Below, piece by piece: positions 22,075-30,666 of a stretch of 34,971 nucleotides of DNA (positions are counted from its first letter, which is position 1; every line of letters starts with the position of its first letter). Made by a program: the position numbers and the translations under genes. A model generated the notes under the pieces. That model did no database searches. It saw only the letters and a list, made by a program, of their open reading frames with translations, and was not told where the DNA came from. Source of the DNA: an uncultured Ruminococcus sp. (GTDB taxonomy: Bacteria > Bacillota > Clostridia > Oscillospirales > Ruminococcaceae); contig CACZPI010000055.1 of the NCBI GenBank assembly GCA_902783005.1, positions 1 to 34,971 on the forward strand. Reading direction: 5' to 3'.

Positions 22075-24447
22075 TCACAACTTTCTGAGCTTGCGGTATT
22101 TGGCCATCAGCTTTTTGGTACCGACAGTATCGAACATGACCTCCAGCAGCCAGTCCCCCGCCATCGGCTCGGCACGCAGGATCGTACCCTCACCGAATAC
22201 CTGATCTGCGATCCGGTCGCCGTCGGCAAACGTCAGCGTCTGCCCGGATGCCTTGGCAGCCGCGCCCGCTGTCTGACGGATGGCATTCATCTGACGGCGC
22301 ATCCCCCCAAGGCGTGAGACTGTGGGAGTGCTTCCTGCCGTCTGGGTGACCGTCCGGTCGTCAATGTCCAGATCCGCCTCCGGGATCTCCTTGACAAAGC
22401 GCGATACCGGGTTATATTTCGTCGATCCGAACAGCAGCCGGGACTGTGCGCTCAGCAGGTACAGCTCCCGCTTGGCACGGGTGATCGTCACATAGGCAAG
22501 GCGGCGCTCCTCCTCCATATCCTCCGGCGCATCAAAGCTGCGGGAGGACGGAAAGATGCCGGTCTCCATGCCCACGGCAAATACCGTATCAAATTCCAGA
22601 CCCTTGGCGGCATGCATCGTCATCAGGGACACCACATTCTCATTGGTCTTCGCCCCCGCATCGGTATACAGCGAGGTCTCGTCAAGGAATCCCGCAAGCG
22701 TCGGCTCCGGGGTCTCGGTCTGGTAGGTGACGATATTGGAACGGAATTCCCGGACATTCTCCAGGCGTTCCTCGCCCTCTTCACCTTCATCCCGCAGCAT
22801 GGCCAGATAGCCGGAGCGTTCGGTGACCTGATCGAACAGCTCTTCCAGCGGCAGCTCCTCGGCCATCTCTGCAAATTCCTCCATCATCGCGGCAAACGCT
22901 TTCAGAGATGCACCGGAGCGCTTGGCAATGATTGGGAACTGGTCGCAGTCGCGGGCGACCTCCAGCGGGGTCATTCCCAGATCCTGCGCGATCCGGATGA
23001 CATTAGTCGCCGTAGCCTCACCGATGCCGCGTTTAGGGACGTTTACAATGCGCTCGAAGCGTACATAATCATTTGGGTTGTGGATCACGGCAAGATAGGC
23101 GACCACATCCTTGATCTCCTTGCGGTCAAGGAACCGGACTCCGCCGAAAATGCGGTAGTCGATCTTGTTGCGGAGCATGGCACGTTCCACGCTGTTGGAA
23201 AGCGCATTCATCCGGTAAAGCACCGCAAAATTGGAATACTGCTTGCCCGCTGCAATGCCCTTTTCGATCGTATCGCAGATGAACTGCCCCTCATCCCGCT
23301 CACCCGGGACTTTCACAAGGCTGACCTTGCTGCCGTCGCCGGCTGCCGTCCAGAGCGCCTTTTCATTACGATTTTCATTATGTGCGATAACACCGTTGGC
23401 GGCATTCAGAATGTGCTGGGTGGAGCGGTAGTTTTGTTCGATTTTAATAATCGCAGCTTTAGGAAATCGGCGCTCCTTCAATTCTTCCACAAAATTCAAA
23501 ATGTTTTCCATAGAAGCACCGCGAAAACGATAGATGCTTTGATCATCATCACCAACAGCACAAAGTTTTTGGTATTTTTTTGATAAGATAAGAACTAATT
23601 CTGCTTGAGCATTGTTTATATCCTGATACTCATCTACAAGGATGTAGCGATACCTGTTCTGATACATCTCCAGCACATCCGGGCACTCACGAAAAACACG
23701 CACGGTCATATAGATCAGGTCGTCAAAATCCAGTGCATTCGCATCAAACAGCCGTTTCTGATAGGCAGTATACAGACGCGCCGCGACTGTTTTCCAGTAA
23801 TCCTGCCCAGCCTGTGCGGTATACTCTTCTGGGGATACCAAATTATTCTTAGCAGTGCTGATGGCAGCAAGAATGCTCTTGAGCGGAAATTTCTTCTCCG
23901 GAATATCCAGATCCTTCATGACCGCCTTCATCGTGCGCAGGCTGTCATCGCTGTCATAGATGGTAAAGCTCCTGTCATAGCCGAGCCGGTTGATGCAGGT
24001 ATGCAGTATTTTGGCACAGAACGAGTGAAACGTCGCGGCTTGAATGCCCTGCGCCGCATCCCCGAGGATATCGGCAAGGCGGGATTTGAGCTCACCTGCC
24101 GCCTTATTGGTGAAGGTGATGGCAAGGATCCGCCATGGTTCAACAGGATGATATGCGATGATCTTTCGCAATTCCTCGGTTTCCATCGGTGCGCCGCTGA
24201 CATATTCCTGAAGCCGCCGGATCGTCCCGGCATCAGGCACTTCCATATCAGCATTATAGGAATCACCGAACAGCACCATATTGGCGATACGGTTGACGAT
24301 ACAGGTTGTCTTGCCGGTACCTGCACCAGCAAAGATCAGCACCGGCTGCTCTATGGTGGTCACAGCTTCGAGCTGCGGCGGATTCATGCGGGAAAAGAAG
24401 CGTCTGAGCGCTTCCCTGCGAAGTTCGCGGAATTCTTCTGCGGTCAT
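22075..24447 (-). CDS. pcrA: ATP-dependent DNA helicase PcrA/UvrD
   Basis: PcrA is a superfamily 1A 3'-5' helicase for repair and for clearing RecA and replication conflicts. The 790-residue protein is full length: Walker A IFAGAGTGKTTCI at ~33-45, motif Ia ITFTNKAAGELKSR, motif II VDEYQDINNAQ, motif III AVGDDDQSIYRFRGA, motif IV QNYRSTQHIL, and the late MTMHAAKGLEFDTVF and YVTITRAKRELYL. The C-terminal Tudor-like tail (FGEGTILRAEPMAGDWLLEVMFD) that binds RNA polymerase is present. The start follows AAAGGAGTCC. The stretch 23431-23640 is clearly richer in A and T than the rest of the gene (about 35 % GC by hand count), although the protein is intact. Confidence 0.96.
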   Translation of the reverse strand: MTAEEFRELRREALRRFFSRMNPPQLEAVTTIEQPVLIFAGAGTGKTTCIVNRIANMVLFGDSYNADMEVPDAGTIRRLQEYVSGAPMETEELRKIIAYHPVEPWRILAITFTNKAAGELKSRLADILGDAAQGIQAATFHSFCAKILHTCINRLGYDRSFTIYDSDDSLRTMKAVMKDLDIPEKKFPLKSILAAISTAKNNLVSPEEYTAQAGQDYWKTVAARLYTAYQKRLFDANALDFDDLIYMTVRVFRECPDVLEMYQNRYRYILVDEYQDINNAQAELVLILSKKYQKLCAVGDDDQSIYRFRGASMENILNFVEELKERRFPKAAIIKIEQNYRSTQHILNAANGVIAHNENRNEKALWTAAGDGSKVSLVKVPGERDEGQFICDTIEKGIAAGKQYSNFAVLYRMNALSNSVERAMLRNKIDYRIFGGVRFLDRKEIKDVVAYLAVIHNPNDYVRFERIVNVPKRGIGEATATNVIRIAQDLGMTPLEVARDCDQFPIIAKRSGASLKAFAAMMEEFAEMAEELPLEELFDQVTERSGYLAMLRDEGEEGEERLENVREFRSNIVTYQTETPEPTLAGFLDETSLYTDAGAKTNENVVSLMTMHAAKGLEFDTVFAVGMETGIFPSSRSFDAPEDMEEERRLAYVTITRAKRELYLLSAQSRLLFGSTKYNPVSRFVKEIPEADLDIDDRTVTQTAGSTPTVSRLGGMRRQMNAIRQTAGAAAKASGQTLTFADGDRIADQVFGEGTILRAEPMAGDWLLEVMFDTVGTKKLMAKYRKLRKL

Positions 24448-24467
24448 ATGGACTCCTTTCCGGGTGG

Positions 24468-25547
24468 TTACGAAATGAGGGCGGCGATCACGGCATTAGA
24501 AACCGCAAAGCCCTCCGGCGTGAGGAAAATGCGGCCGGATCCCTGCCGGACATAGCCTGCCTTGCACAGCATGGGGAGCTGCTTCCTTGCCGATGCAGAC
24601 AGGGCATTCTCCGGAATGCCGTCTGTTGTGCGCAGCGCAAGCATCATGCGCTCCTCCTGCATGCAGGGCTGTGCGTCGATCAGCTTCTCCGGCTGCACCG
24701 GCGCTTCGATAAATGCGGCAATATCGCGGGGAACGCAGAACCGCCTGCCGTCAAAGCAGGAATGCGCTCCCGCACCGATGCCCAGATACGGCTCGCATTG
24801 CCAGTATTTGAGATTGTGCCGGCTGCGCATGCCGCTTCTTGCAAAGCTCGACACCTCATATTGACGAAATCCCGCTGCATCGAGGGCGCTCACGGCATGC
24901 AGGTACAATTCCGCGGCGCCGTCGTCATCGGGAAGTCGTGAGAGAAGGGCGGCATTCTGCGAAAAGGGCGTTCCCTCCTCGATTTGCAGCAGATACGCCG
25001 ATACATGCGTGACAGGCAGCTCCGACAGACAGCGGATGCTGCCACGCAGGATCTCCTTTGTCTGCCCCGGCAGGGCAAGCATGAGGTCGCAGGAAATATT
25101 GGAAAAGCCTGCATCCGCAGCAGCGCGTACCGCCGCCATGCCCTGTGCGGCACTGTGGGTTCTCCCCAGCATCCGCAGTTCTTCATCGGAAAAGCTCTGC
25201 GTGCCGACAGACAGGCGATTCACGCCCGCTGCCCGGAGCTCCCGGAGGTAGTCTGCGCGGTTTCCGGTGGGATTGTATTCAAGGGTGATCTCGGCATCCT
25301 CACTGAAATGGTACCTGGCGGCGCAAAGTTCAATGATTTTGCCGATGTGTGCCGCAGAAAGCAGCGAGGGCGTACCACCGCCGAAATAGACAGAATCCAC
25401 CGTATCGGAAACGGCATACGCCCGGATATTACGCAGAATCGCCCCCACATAGGCCTCCGCCGTCTCCCGGGAATAGGAGACGGAATAGAAGTCGCAGTAG
25501 GGGCATTTTCTGGCACAGAACGGAATGTGGAAATAAAGCCCGGTCAT
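24468..25547 (-). CDS. hemW: radical SAM heme chaperone HemW
   Basis: The 359-residue protein starts MTGLYFHIPFCARKCPYCDF, with the radical SAM triad Cys-x3-Cys-x2-Cys, followed by YFGGGTPSLL (SAM-binding GGE-like site) and NRLSVGTQSFSDEELRMLGR. The C-terminal winged-helix region is shorter. Proteins of this type were once annotated as oxygen-independent coproporphyrinogen III oxidase; the known role of HemW is heme insertion into respiratory enzymes. The position downstream of lepA is conserved in many Firmicutes. Its ATG overlaps the stop of the small zinc-ribbon gene by 4 bp. Confidence 0.93.
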   Translation of the reverse strand: MTGLYFHIPFCARKCPYCDFYSVSYSRETAEAYVGAILRNIRAYAVSDTVDSVYFGGGTPSLLSAAHIGKIIELCAARYHFSEDAEITLEYNPTGNRADYLRELRAAGVNRLSVGTQSFSDEELRMLGRTHSAAQGMAAVRAAADAGFSNISCDLMLALPGQTKEILRGSIRCLSELPVTHVSAYLLQIEEGTPFSQNAALLSRLPDDDGAAELYLHAVSALDAAGFRQYEVSSFARSGMRSRHNLKYWQCEPYLGIGAGAHSCFDGRRFCVPRDIAAFIEAPVQPEKLIDAQPCMQEERMMLALRTTDGIPENALSASARKQLPMLCKAGYVRQGSGRIFLTPEGFAVSNAVIAALIS

Positions 25548-25861
25548 CGCATCGTGCGGATGGGCTCAGTGAGCTTGCCGAAGAACATGTTGAAGATAAA
25601 ATTCACCACGAAGTAGCCGAGGATGATCGCACCGATCAGCATGCTCGAATGCACGCGCTCGGTGGCCTTGAGATAGATCGTGATAATGGCAATGATCATG
25701 GCGATCGACGTCACTGACTGGAAGTAGATCCCCGTCATGCCGTTGCAGGCGCGTCTGCCGCATTTCGGGCAGGGCTTGCCCATGGTGCGGTAGGAACCGC
25801 AGAGGGCTTTCTGCAGGGGGGTAAATGTCTTTTCGTGACAATGCGGGCATTCGTATTTCAT
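25544..25861 (-). CDS. small zinc-ribbon membrane protein, 105 aa
   Basis: The N-terminal ~40 residues have two CxxC pairs (ECPHCHEKT at 4-7 and PCPKCGRRAC around 31-34) that form a probable zinc ribbon. Two hydrophobic helices follow (SIAMIIAIITIYL and SSMLIGAIILGYFVVNFIFNMFF), so the ribbon faces the cytosol or the outside at the end of a hairpin membrane anchor. No known family. It is inserted between lepA (35 bp upstream) and hemW (overlap of 4 bp) in the operon. Start at 25861 follows AAAGGTGAATTGAC. Confidence 0.8.
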   Translation of the reverse strand: MKYECPHCHEKTFTPLQKALCGSYRTMGKPCPKCGRRACNGMTGIYFQSVTSIAMIIAIITIYLKATERVHSSMLIGAIILGYFVVNFIFNMFFGKLTEPIRTMR

Positions 25862-25896
25862 GTCAATTCACCTTTCATTTTCCGGAGCGGATCTCC

Positions 25897-27699
25897 TTAT
25901 TCATCGAGCTTCAGTACGCTCATGAATGCCTCCTGCGGCACCTCTACCGTGCCGAGCTGGCGCATGCGCTTCTTGCCTTCCTTCTGCTTTTCGAGCAGCT
26001 TCTTCTTTCGGGTGATGTCACCGCCGTAGCACTTGGCAAGGACATCCTTGCGCATGGCCTTGACTGTCTCGCGGGCAATGATCTTGCCGCCGATGGCTGC
26101 CTGAATGGGCACCTCAAAGAGCTGGCGCGGGATGTTTTCCTTGAGCTTTTCGGCAATTCTGCGTGCTCTGCCGTAGGCCTTGTCTGCATGGATGATGAAG
26201 GAGAGCGCATCGACGATCTCACCGTTGAGGAGAATATCGAGCTTGACGAGCTTCGACGGTGCATAGCCCATCAGCTCATAGTCAAACGATGCATAGCCGC
26301 GGGTGCGGGATTTGAGGGCATCGAAGAAATCATACACGATCTCATTCAAAGGCAGCTCATATTTGAGCGTCACGCGGGTCTCGTCAAGGAACTGCATGTC
26401 CTTGAAGGTACCGCGGCGATCCTGGCACAGATCCATGACATTGCCGACAAATTCCTGCGGCACCAGAATGTCTGCCTTGACCATCGGCTCCTCGGCCGAA
26501 GCGATCAGCGAGGGATCGGGGTAATTGGTCGGATTGTCAATATACTGAACACTTCCGTCCGTCAGCGTGACCTTGTAGATAACGCTCGGTGCGGTCGTGA
26601 TGAGATCCAGATTGTACTCGCGTTCCAGCCGCTCCTGGATGATCTCCATATGCAGAAGCCCCAGGAATCCGCAGCGGAATCCGAAGCCAAGTGCCACGGA
26701 GGTCTCCGGCTCGAAGGAAAGCGCTGCATCATTGAGCTGCAGCTTTTCCAGGGCATCACGCAGATCGCCGTACTTTGCGCCGTCTGCCGGATAGATGCCG
26801 GAGAATACCATTGGATTGACCTTGCGGTAGCCGGGCAGCGCTTCGGCACAAGGATTGTCCGCAAGGGTGACGGTATCGCCCACCTGTGTATCACCGATGG
26901 ACTTGATGGAGGCCGCAATATAGCCGACCTCGCCGGCTGCAAGCTCACCGACATTCACAAGGCGGTCGGTCGTCATATAGCCGGTTTCCACAACGGTGAA
27001 TTCCGAGCCGGTCGCCATCAGGCGGATGGTATCACCGACCCTGACGCGGCCTTCCTTGACGCGGACATAAATGATAACGCCCTTGTAGGAATCGTAATAG
27101 CTGTCAAAGATCAGTGCCTTGAGCGGTGCATCCGGATCTGCCTTGGGGGCAGGAATATCGGTCACGATGCGTTCGAGCACCTCCTCGACATTGGTGCCGA
27201 GCTTCGCGGAAATGCGCGGTGCATCCATCGCGGGAATGCCGATGACATCCTCCACCTCCTTGCAGACCTTTTCGGGATCCGCAGAGGGCAGGTCGATCTT
27301 GTTGACGACGGGCACGACCTCCAGATCATGCTCAATGGCAAGGTAGGTATTGGCCAGCGTCTGCGCTTCAATGCCCTGCGAGGCATCGACGATCAGCAGC
27401 GCGCCCTCACAGGCAGCAAGGGAGCGGGAGACCTCGTAATTGAAGTCCACATGGCCGGGGGTGTCGATGAGGTTGAAGGTATAGGTCTGGCCGTCATTGG
27501 CAGTATAATTGAGCCGGACGGCACGCGCCTTGATGGTGATGCCGCGCTCGCGCTCAAGATCCATATTGTCGAGGATCTGCTGCTCCATATCGCGCTCCGC
27601 GACCGTGCGGGTCTTTTCCAGGATGCGGTCGGCAAGGGTGGACTTGCCGTGGTCAATATGGGCAATAATACAGAAGTTTCTGATCAGTTCAGCGTTCAA
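25897..27699 (-). CDS. lepA: elongation factor 4 (LepA), TTG start
   Basis: LepA is a ribosome-bound GTPase, related to EF-G, that influences 30S biogenesis and translocation under stress. The 600-residue protein has all GTPase motifs: [10 protein letters not shown] (G1), GITIKARAV (G2), DTPGHVDF (G3), [10 protein letters not shown] (G4). The EF4-specific C-terminal end [16 protein letters not shown] is also visible. The start is a TTG at 27699, supported by CGGAGGAATTCCC at 7 nt and by the alignment of [19 protein letters not shown] with known N-termini; no ATG is available. It is the first gene of the operon behind a consensus-like promoter. Confidence 0.97.
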   Translation of the reverse strand: MNAELIRNFCIIAHIDHGKSTLADRILEKTRTVAERDMEQQILDNMDLERERGITIKARAVRLNYTANDGQTYTFNLIDTPGHVDFNYEVSRSLAACEGALLIVDASQGIEAQTLANTYLAIEHDLEVVPVVNKIDLPSADPEKVCKEVEDVIGIPAMDAPRISAKLGTNVEEVLERIVTDIPAPKADPDAPLKALIFDSYYDSYKGVIIYVRVKEGRVRVGDTIRLMATGSEFTVVETGYMTTDRLVNVGELAAGEVGYIAASIKSIGDTQVGDTVTLADNPCAEALPGYRKVNPMVFSGIYPADGAKYGDLRDALEKLQLNDAALSFEPETSVALGFGFRCGFLGLLHMEIIQERLEREYNLDLITTAPSVIYKVTLTDGSVQYIDNPTNYPDPSLIASAEEPMVKADILVPQEFVGNVMDLCQDRRGTFKDMQFLDETRVTLKYELPLNEIVYDFFDALKSRTRGYASFDYELMGYAPSKLVKLDILLNGEIVDALSFIIHADKAYGRARRIAEKLKENIPRQLFEVPIQAAIGGKIIARETVKAMRKDVLAKCYGGDITRKKKLLEKQKEGKKRMRQLGTVEVPQEAFMSVLKLDE

Positions 27700-27744
27700 G
27701 GGAATTCCTCCGTTTTCGGGTTCTGGCTTTTGTCATACACTGTT

Positions 27745-27773
27745 ATTATAGCATATTTCGCAGCGGATGTAAA
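27745..27773 (-). promoter_or_regulatory. sigma-A promoter of the lepA operon
   Basis: TTTACA (27773-27768) and TATAAT (27750-27745) on the minus strand with a 17-bp spacer. Confidence 0.8.
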
Positions 27774-27793
27774 GCGTTTCAGGCAAATTTCCC

Positions 27794-27823
27794 TTGACAG
27801 TCTCCCGCCGGATGTGCTATACT
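27794..27823 (+). promoter_or_regulatory. sigma-A promoter of the DUF2752 gene
   Basis: TTGACA (27794-27799) and TATACT (27818-27823) with an 18-bp spacer; back to back with the lepA promoter. Confidence 0.8.
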
Positions 27824-27853
27824 GGTAGCAGCAAGGACGCAGGAGGTGACAAA

Positions 27854-28288
27854 ATGGATCGTGAACAGGTCAGGGCATGGCTCCGGAAATGGTATCTGCT
27901 ATGGCTCCCGCCGGTGCTGGCAGTCTGCGGGATCGTATTTCACAGACCGCTGCTGTGGATCGAGCGGTTTGCTGCGGATCATATCCTGTTCTGCCCGTTT
28001 TATGACATCACCGGATTCTACTGCCCCGGCTGCGGCGGGACGCGGAGCCTGACGGCGCTGCTGCATCTGCATCCGCTGCTGGCGATCCATGAAAATCCGT
28101 CCGTTCCGGTGCTGCTTGTCACAGGCATCCTGCTGTATGCCGAAAAGGTAGCAGCCCTCTTCGGAAAGCCTGTCCGCATTGTCCCCAGGAAGCTCGCCTT
28201 CTGGCTGACCGGATTCGGGCTGCTGTTCATCTGGAATATCGCCCGGAACATCATTCCCGAGCTGATGCCGGTGCTGCCCATCAACTAA
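27854..28288 (+). CDS. DUF2752 family membrane protein
   Basis: I choose the ATG at 27854 behind GGAGGTGAC (144 residues). Three hydrophobic helices are visible (residues ~15-32, ~75-95 and ~110-130). Between the first and second is the family signature CPFYDITGFYCPGCGGTRSL with three cysteines, which defines DUF2752. The cysteines may bind a metal or form disulfides at the membrane face. No biochemical role is known to me. The gene has its own promoter and a strong terminator, so it is a single-gene unit. Confidence 0.85.
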   Translation: MDREQVRAWLRKWYLLWLPPVLAVCGIVFHRPLLWIERFAADHILFCPFYDITGFYCPGCGGTRSLTALLHLHPLLAIHENPSVPVLLVTGILLYAEKVAALFGKPVRIVPRKLAFWLTGFGLLFIWNIARNIIPELMPVLPIN

Positions 28289-28292
28289 ACGG

Positions 28293-28325
28293 CTCCCTCC
28301 CCGCACGCGGGGAGGGAGTTTTTTC
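28293..28325 (+). terminator. terminator of the DUF2752 gene
   Basis: CTCCCTCCCCGC and GCGGGGAGGGAG form a perfect 12-bp arm pair with a minimal loop, followed by TTTTTT. Confidence 0.92.
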
Positions 28326-28331
28326 AGTGTT

Positions 28332-28378
28332 GGGGCTGCGCCCCCACACCAATGAAAAAGTGTCAGAGACACTTTTTC
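28332..28378. repeat. double hairpin segment, minus-strand terminator of the Nudix gene
   Basis: GGGGCTGCGCCCC (28332-28344) is a short GC hairpin. It is followed by AAAAAGTGTC and GACACTTTTT (28355-28377), a perfect 10-bp dyad with a 3-nt loop that acts as a terminator on the minus strand. The two together look like a mobile-type intergenic repeat. Confidence 0.6.
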
Positions 28379-28395
28379 GGCAGCCTGCACCGGCT

Positions 28396-28896
28396 TTAGT
28401 CCCAGGGATAGCTGCCCGTCAGATAGCCCTCCAGAAATGCCTGTGCAAGGCTGCTCTGACGGATCTGCTGCCGTGCTTCCTCCACGGAAAACCAGTTGTA
28501 CCGGTCAATTTCCGTATTCGGTCTTGCCTCCTGTGCGGCAGCCGTGACCGTGAAATTGAGCATCAGTGTATTGGACGGTGCAAAATACCGGCTCCGGTTG
28601 AACTGCACCGAGGTCAGCGTCAGTCCCAGCTCCTCGGCTGCTTCGCGCCGTGCAGCCGCTTCGGCGTCCTCACCCTTGTTGACATAGCCTGCCACCAGCA
28701 CATAGCCGGGCTTTCCGTACTGTTCGATCAGCAGGATCTGATCGCGTGCTTCATTCATGACGATCATGCTTACCGCCGTATTGAACACCGGAAAGCGGAA
28801 TGCCCCGCAGGTATCACAATACGGGATCTCTCCTTCCCCTTCCAGCATTTTCGGGTGCAGCCGCGTGCCGCATTCCATACAATACTTCATTTCCAT
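28396..28896 (-). CDS. zinc-ribbon Nudix hydrolase, NudC-like
   Basis: I choose the ATG at 28896 behind AAGGAGGCGTATGCT, giving 166 residues. The N-terminus is a four-Cys zinc ribbon (Cys6, Cys9, Cys27, Cys30). The Nudix box at residues 70-92 is complete (GYVNKGE, then REAAEELGL). This layout is that of NudC, which hydrolyses NADH and removes NAD caps from RNA. However, the NudC SQPWPFP signature after the box is replaced by SRYFAPSNTLMLNF, and the protein lacks the extra N-terminal domain of E. coli NudC, so substrate is uncertain. It could also act on NDP-sugars or ADP-ribose. Confidence 0.85.
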   Translation of the reverse strand: MEMKYCMECGTRLHPKMLEGEGEIPYCDTCGAFRFPVFNTAVSMIVMNEARDQILLIEQYGKPGYVLVAGYVNKGEDAEAAARREAAEELGLTLTSVQFNRSRYFAPSNTLMLNFTVTAAAQEARPNTEIDRYNWFSVEEARQQIRQSSLAQAFLEGYLTGSYPWD

Positions 28897-28995
28897 AGCA
28901 TACGCCTCCTTGCTGCTATCATACCATATCTGCAGCGGGAATGTGTGAACACCGGATGAACATTCAAATGTATCGGTTCCGGCACAGACGCAGGA

Positions 28996-29024
28996 TTGAC
29001 ATTCCGCTGCAAATGTGATAGAAT
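28996..29024 (+). promoter_or_regulatory. sigma-A promoter of the YhaM-like gene
   Basis: TTGACA (28996-29001) and TAGAAT (29019-29024) with a 17-bp spacer. Confidence 0.8.
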
Positions 29025-29057
29025 AAGCATATGCAATCAAGAAGGGAGAATTCCGCT

Positions 29058-30044
29058 ATGCTCGACCAAGACCTCTACCCCCTGTTCCGTGATGCACAGC
29101 TCGGCGACAAGCTCGAACGCCCTGTGCTCATTACCTCTGTTGCCGATGCGACCTCTCGCAACGGGGACAATTTCGTCAAGATCTCCATGAAGGACGGCGT
29201 GACCGAGGAGCGTTCCAATGTTTTCAATACCTCTGTCGGCAAGCTCGCTGTCATGGGCATCAAGAAGGATACCGTTGCCGATGTGAAAATCACCATCGGT
29301 GAATACCGCGGCCGCCGCAGCGTCAATATTGAAGACATCCGTCCGTGCGCCGACCCGAATATCACACCGATGGATTTCTGCAAGCTGCCACCCATCGACA
29401 TGGATGTCATGTATGACGAGATCTGTGCGCTGCTCGAATCCTGCGCCGATGACATGGGCGGCACCTGCACGCCGCTTTCAAAGCTGGCGCTGACGATCCT
29501 GCAGGAAAACCGCAAGGGCTATATGCATTCCTCCGCTGCGGTTTCGATGCATCACAATATGCGCGGCGGGCTGCTGTACCATTCCTACCGCATGGTCAAG
29601 GCCGCCGATGCGATCTGCAATGTCTATACCGACCTCGACCGCGAGCTGCTGCTGTGCGGCACAGCGCTGCATGACATCGGCAAGATCTGGGAATACCAGA
29701 CCACTGAGGACGGCTCTGCTTCCTTCACCAAAAGCGGCATCCTGTTCGGGCATCTCTACATGGGCGCTTCCCTCATCAAGAAATACACCGACGGCGAGAA
29801 TTACAACCTGGAAAAAGTGCAGCTTCTCATCCATCTGATCCTCTCCCATCACGGGCTCCATGAATGGGGTGCGGTTTCCTGCCCCGCCATTCCGGAGGCG
29901 TTTGCGCTGCACTATATCGACAATCTCGACGCCAAGATCTATGCATGCGAGGATAAGTTCGACGCCCTGCATCCGGGAGAGCTTACCGCAGACCGTCCGT
30001 TCGGAATGCCCAATTACATTTACAAGCCGGATTACGGCGAATAA
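29058..30044 (+). CDS. yhaM: 3'-5' exoribonuclease YhaM family (OB-fold plus HD domain)
   Basis: I start at the ATG at 29058 (AAGGGAG upstream), 328 residues, close to the B. subtilis YhaM length. The N-terminal ~95 residues form an OB-fold (KLERPVLITSVADATSRNG; VADVKITIGEYRGRRSVNIEDI) for nucleic acid binding. The HD domain follows: HHNMRGGLLYHSYRMVKAAD, LLCGTALHDIGKIWEY with the metal-binding His-Asp pair, LIHLILSHHGLHEWG and HYIDNLDAKI with the last Asp. The known family role is 3'-5' trimming of RNA (and ssDNA) a few nucleotides at a time with Mn. A bidirectional terminator separates it from the convergent kptA. Confidence 0.9.
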   Translation: MLDQDLYPLFRDAQLGDKLERPVLITSVADATSRNGDNFVKISMKDGVTEERSNVFNTSVGKLAVMGIKKDTVADVKITIGEYRGRRSVNIEDIRPCADPNITPMDFCKLPPIDMDVMYDEICALLESCADDMGGTCTPLSKLALTILQENRKGYMHSSAAVSMHHNMRGGLLYHSYRMVKAADAICNVYTDLDRELLLCGTALHDIGKIWEYQTTEDGSASFTKSGILFGHLYMGASLIKKYTDGENYNLEKVQLLIHLILSHHGLHEWGAVSCPAIPEAFALHYIDNLDAKIYACEDKFDALHPGELTADRPFGMPNYIYKPDYGE

Positions 30045-30045
30045 A

Positions 30046-30080
30046 AAAACATCCCCTTCCTGCACACAGGAAGGGGATTT
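30046..30080. terminator. bidirectional terminator
   Basis: ATCCCCTTCCTG and CAGGAAGGGGAT form a perfect 12-bp stem with a CACA loop; AAAAAAC precedes and TTTC follows, so it can serve both convergent genes. Confidence 0.88.
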
Positions 30081-30087
30081 CAGCCTT

Positions 30088-30666
30088 TTATCGGTCTCCC
30101 GGCTCGTACAGGCATTCACGGATGTAATTCCGCGGTACCCTTTCCGTACACCAGACACCGTTTTCCGATACGCCGAAGGTAAATCCGTCCGCAGCCATCG
30201 CCGCAGCGTCGATCACCAGCACCACAGGCGTTTTGCCGTGCCATCGCGCCGCCGACTGCCACGCCTTCGCAAAATCGGCCTGCATATGGACAGCATGACG
30301 CTTCATGCGGCTGATCTCCCCGGAAGCAAGGATCTTTTCCCTTGCCTCCGTCGTGGTGCCGTGATACAGCACCTCCGGAGGCGCCTTATATGTCAGCTCC
30401 GGGATCACCCATTCAACGGAATGCCCCTGGCAGCATTTGATCCTGCTGCCGTCCTCGCTGAAGCGGTAGCGTCCCTTGCTGTCATCTGCAACAATCGCTT
30501 CCAGCAGGCTGCGATCCAGACGGAATCTGCTGTTCTCATTGACACCCTGGATCAGCTGATCGACTGAGACCCAGCCGTGTGCATCCATATCCAGCCCCGC
30601 TGCTCCCGGATCGTGGCGCAGGAGCATGCACAGATAAACCGACAGCTTCCGGTCATTCTGGCTCAT
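30088..30666 (-). CDS. kptA: RNA 2'-phosphotransferase (Tpt1/KptA)
   Basis: Tpt1/KptA uses NAD+ to remove an internal 2'-phosphate from RNA, releasing nicotinamide and ADP-ribose 1'',2''-cyclic phosphate. In eukaryotes this finishes tRNA splicing; bacterial substrates are unknown. The 192-residue protein shows the winged-helix start (KLSVYLCMLLRHDP with the conserved Arg17-His18), the CCQGHSVE box and the ADP-ribosyltransferase part LYHGTTTEARE and ISRMKRHAVHM. In the RNA-binding box the usual Arg (I-R-A-x-Q-G-H-S) is Lys77. The ATG overlaps the stop of the DHH gene by 4 bp, so both are in one operon. Confidence 0.9.
   Translation of the reverse strand: MSQNDRKLSVYLCMLLRHDPGAAGLDMDAHGWVSVDQLIQGVNENSRFRLDRSLLEAIVADDSKGRYRFSEDGSRIKCCQGHSVEWVIPELTYKAPPEVLYHGTTTEAREKILASGEISRMKRHAVHMQADFAKAWQSAARWHGKTPVVLVIDAAAMAADGFTFGVSENGVWCTERVPRNYIRECLYEPGDR

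Noticed and set aside
25825-27828. A very long plus-strand open frame (about 667 codons) opposite lepA.
   Set aside because: It is antisense to a fully conserved gene, has no ribosome site and gives a protein without family features. It results from codon bias in a GC-rich gene. The same applies to the long frames opposite trpB (3738-5375), xylA (11465-12940), the symporter (31899-33440), trpE (8208-9512) and trpGD (7099-8535).
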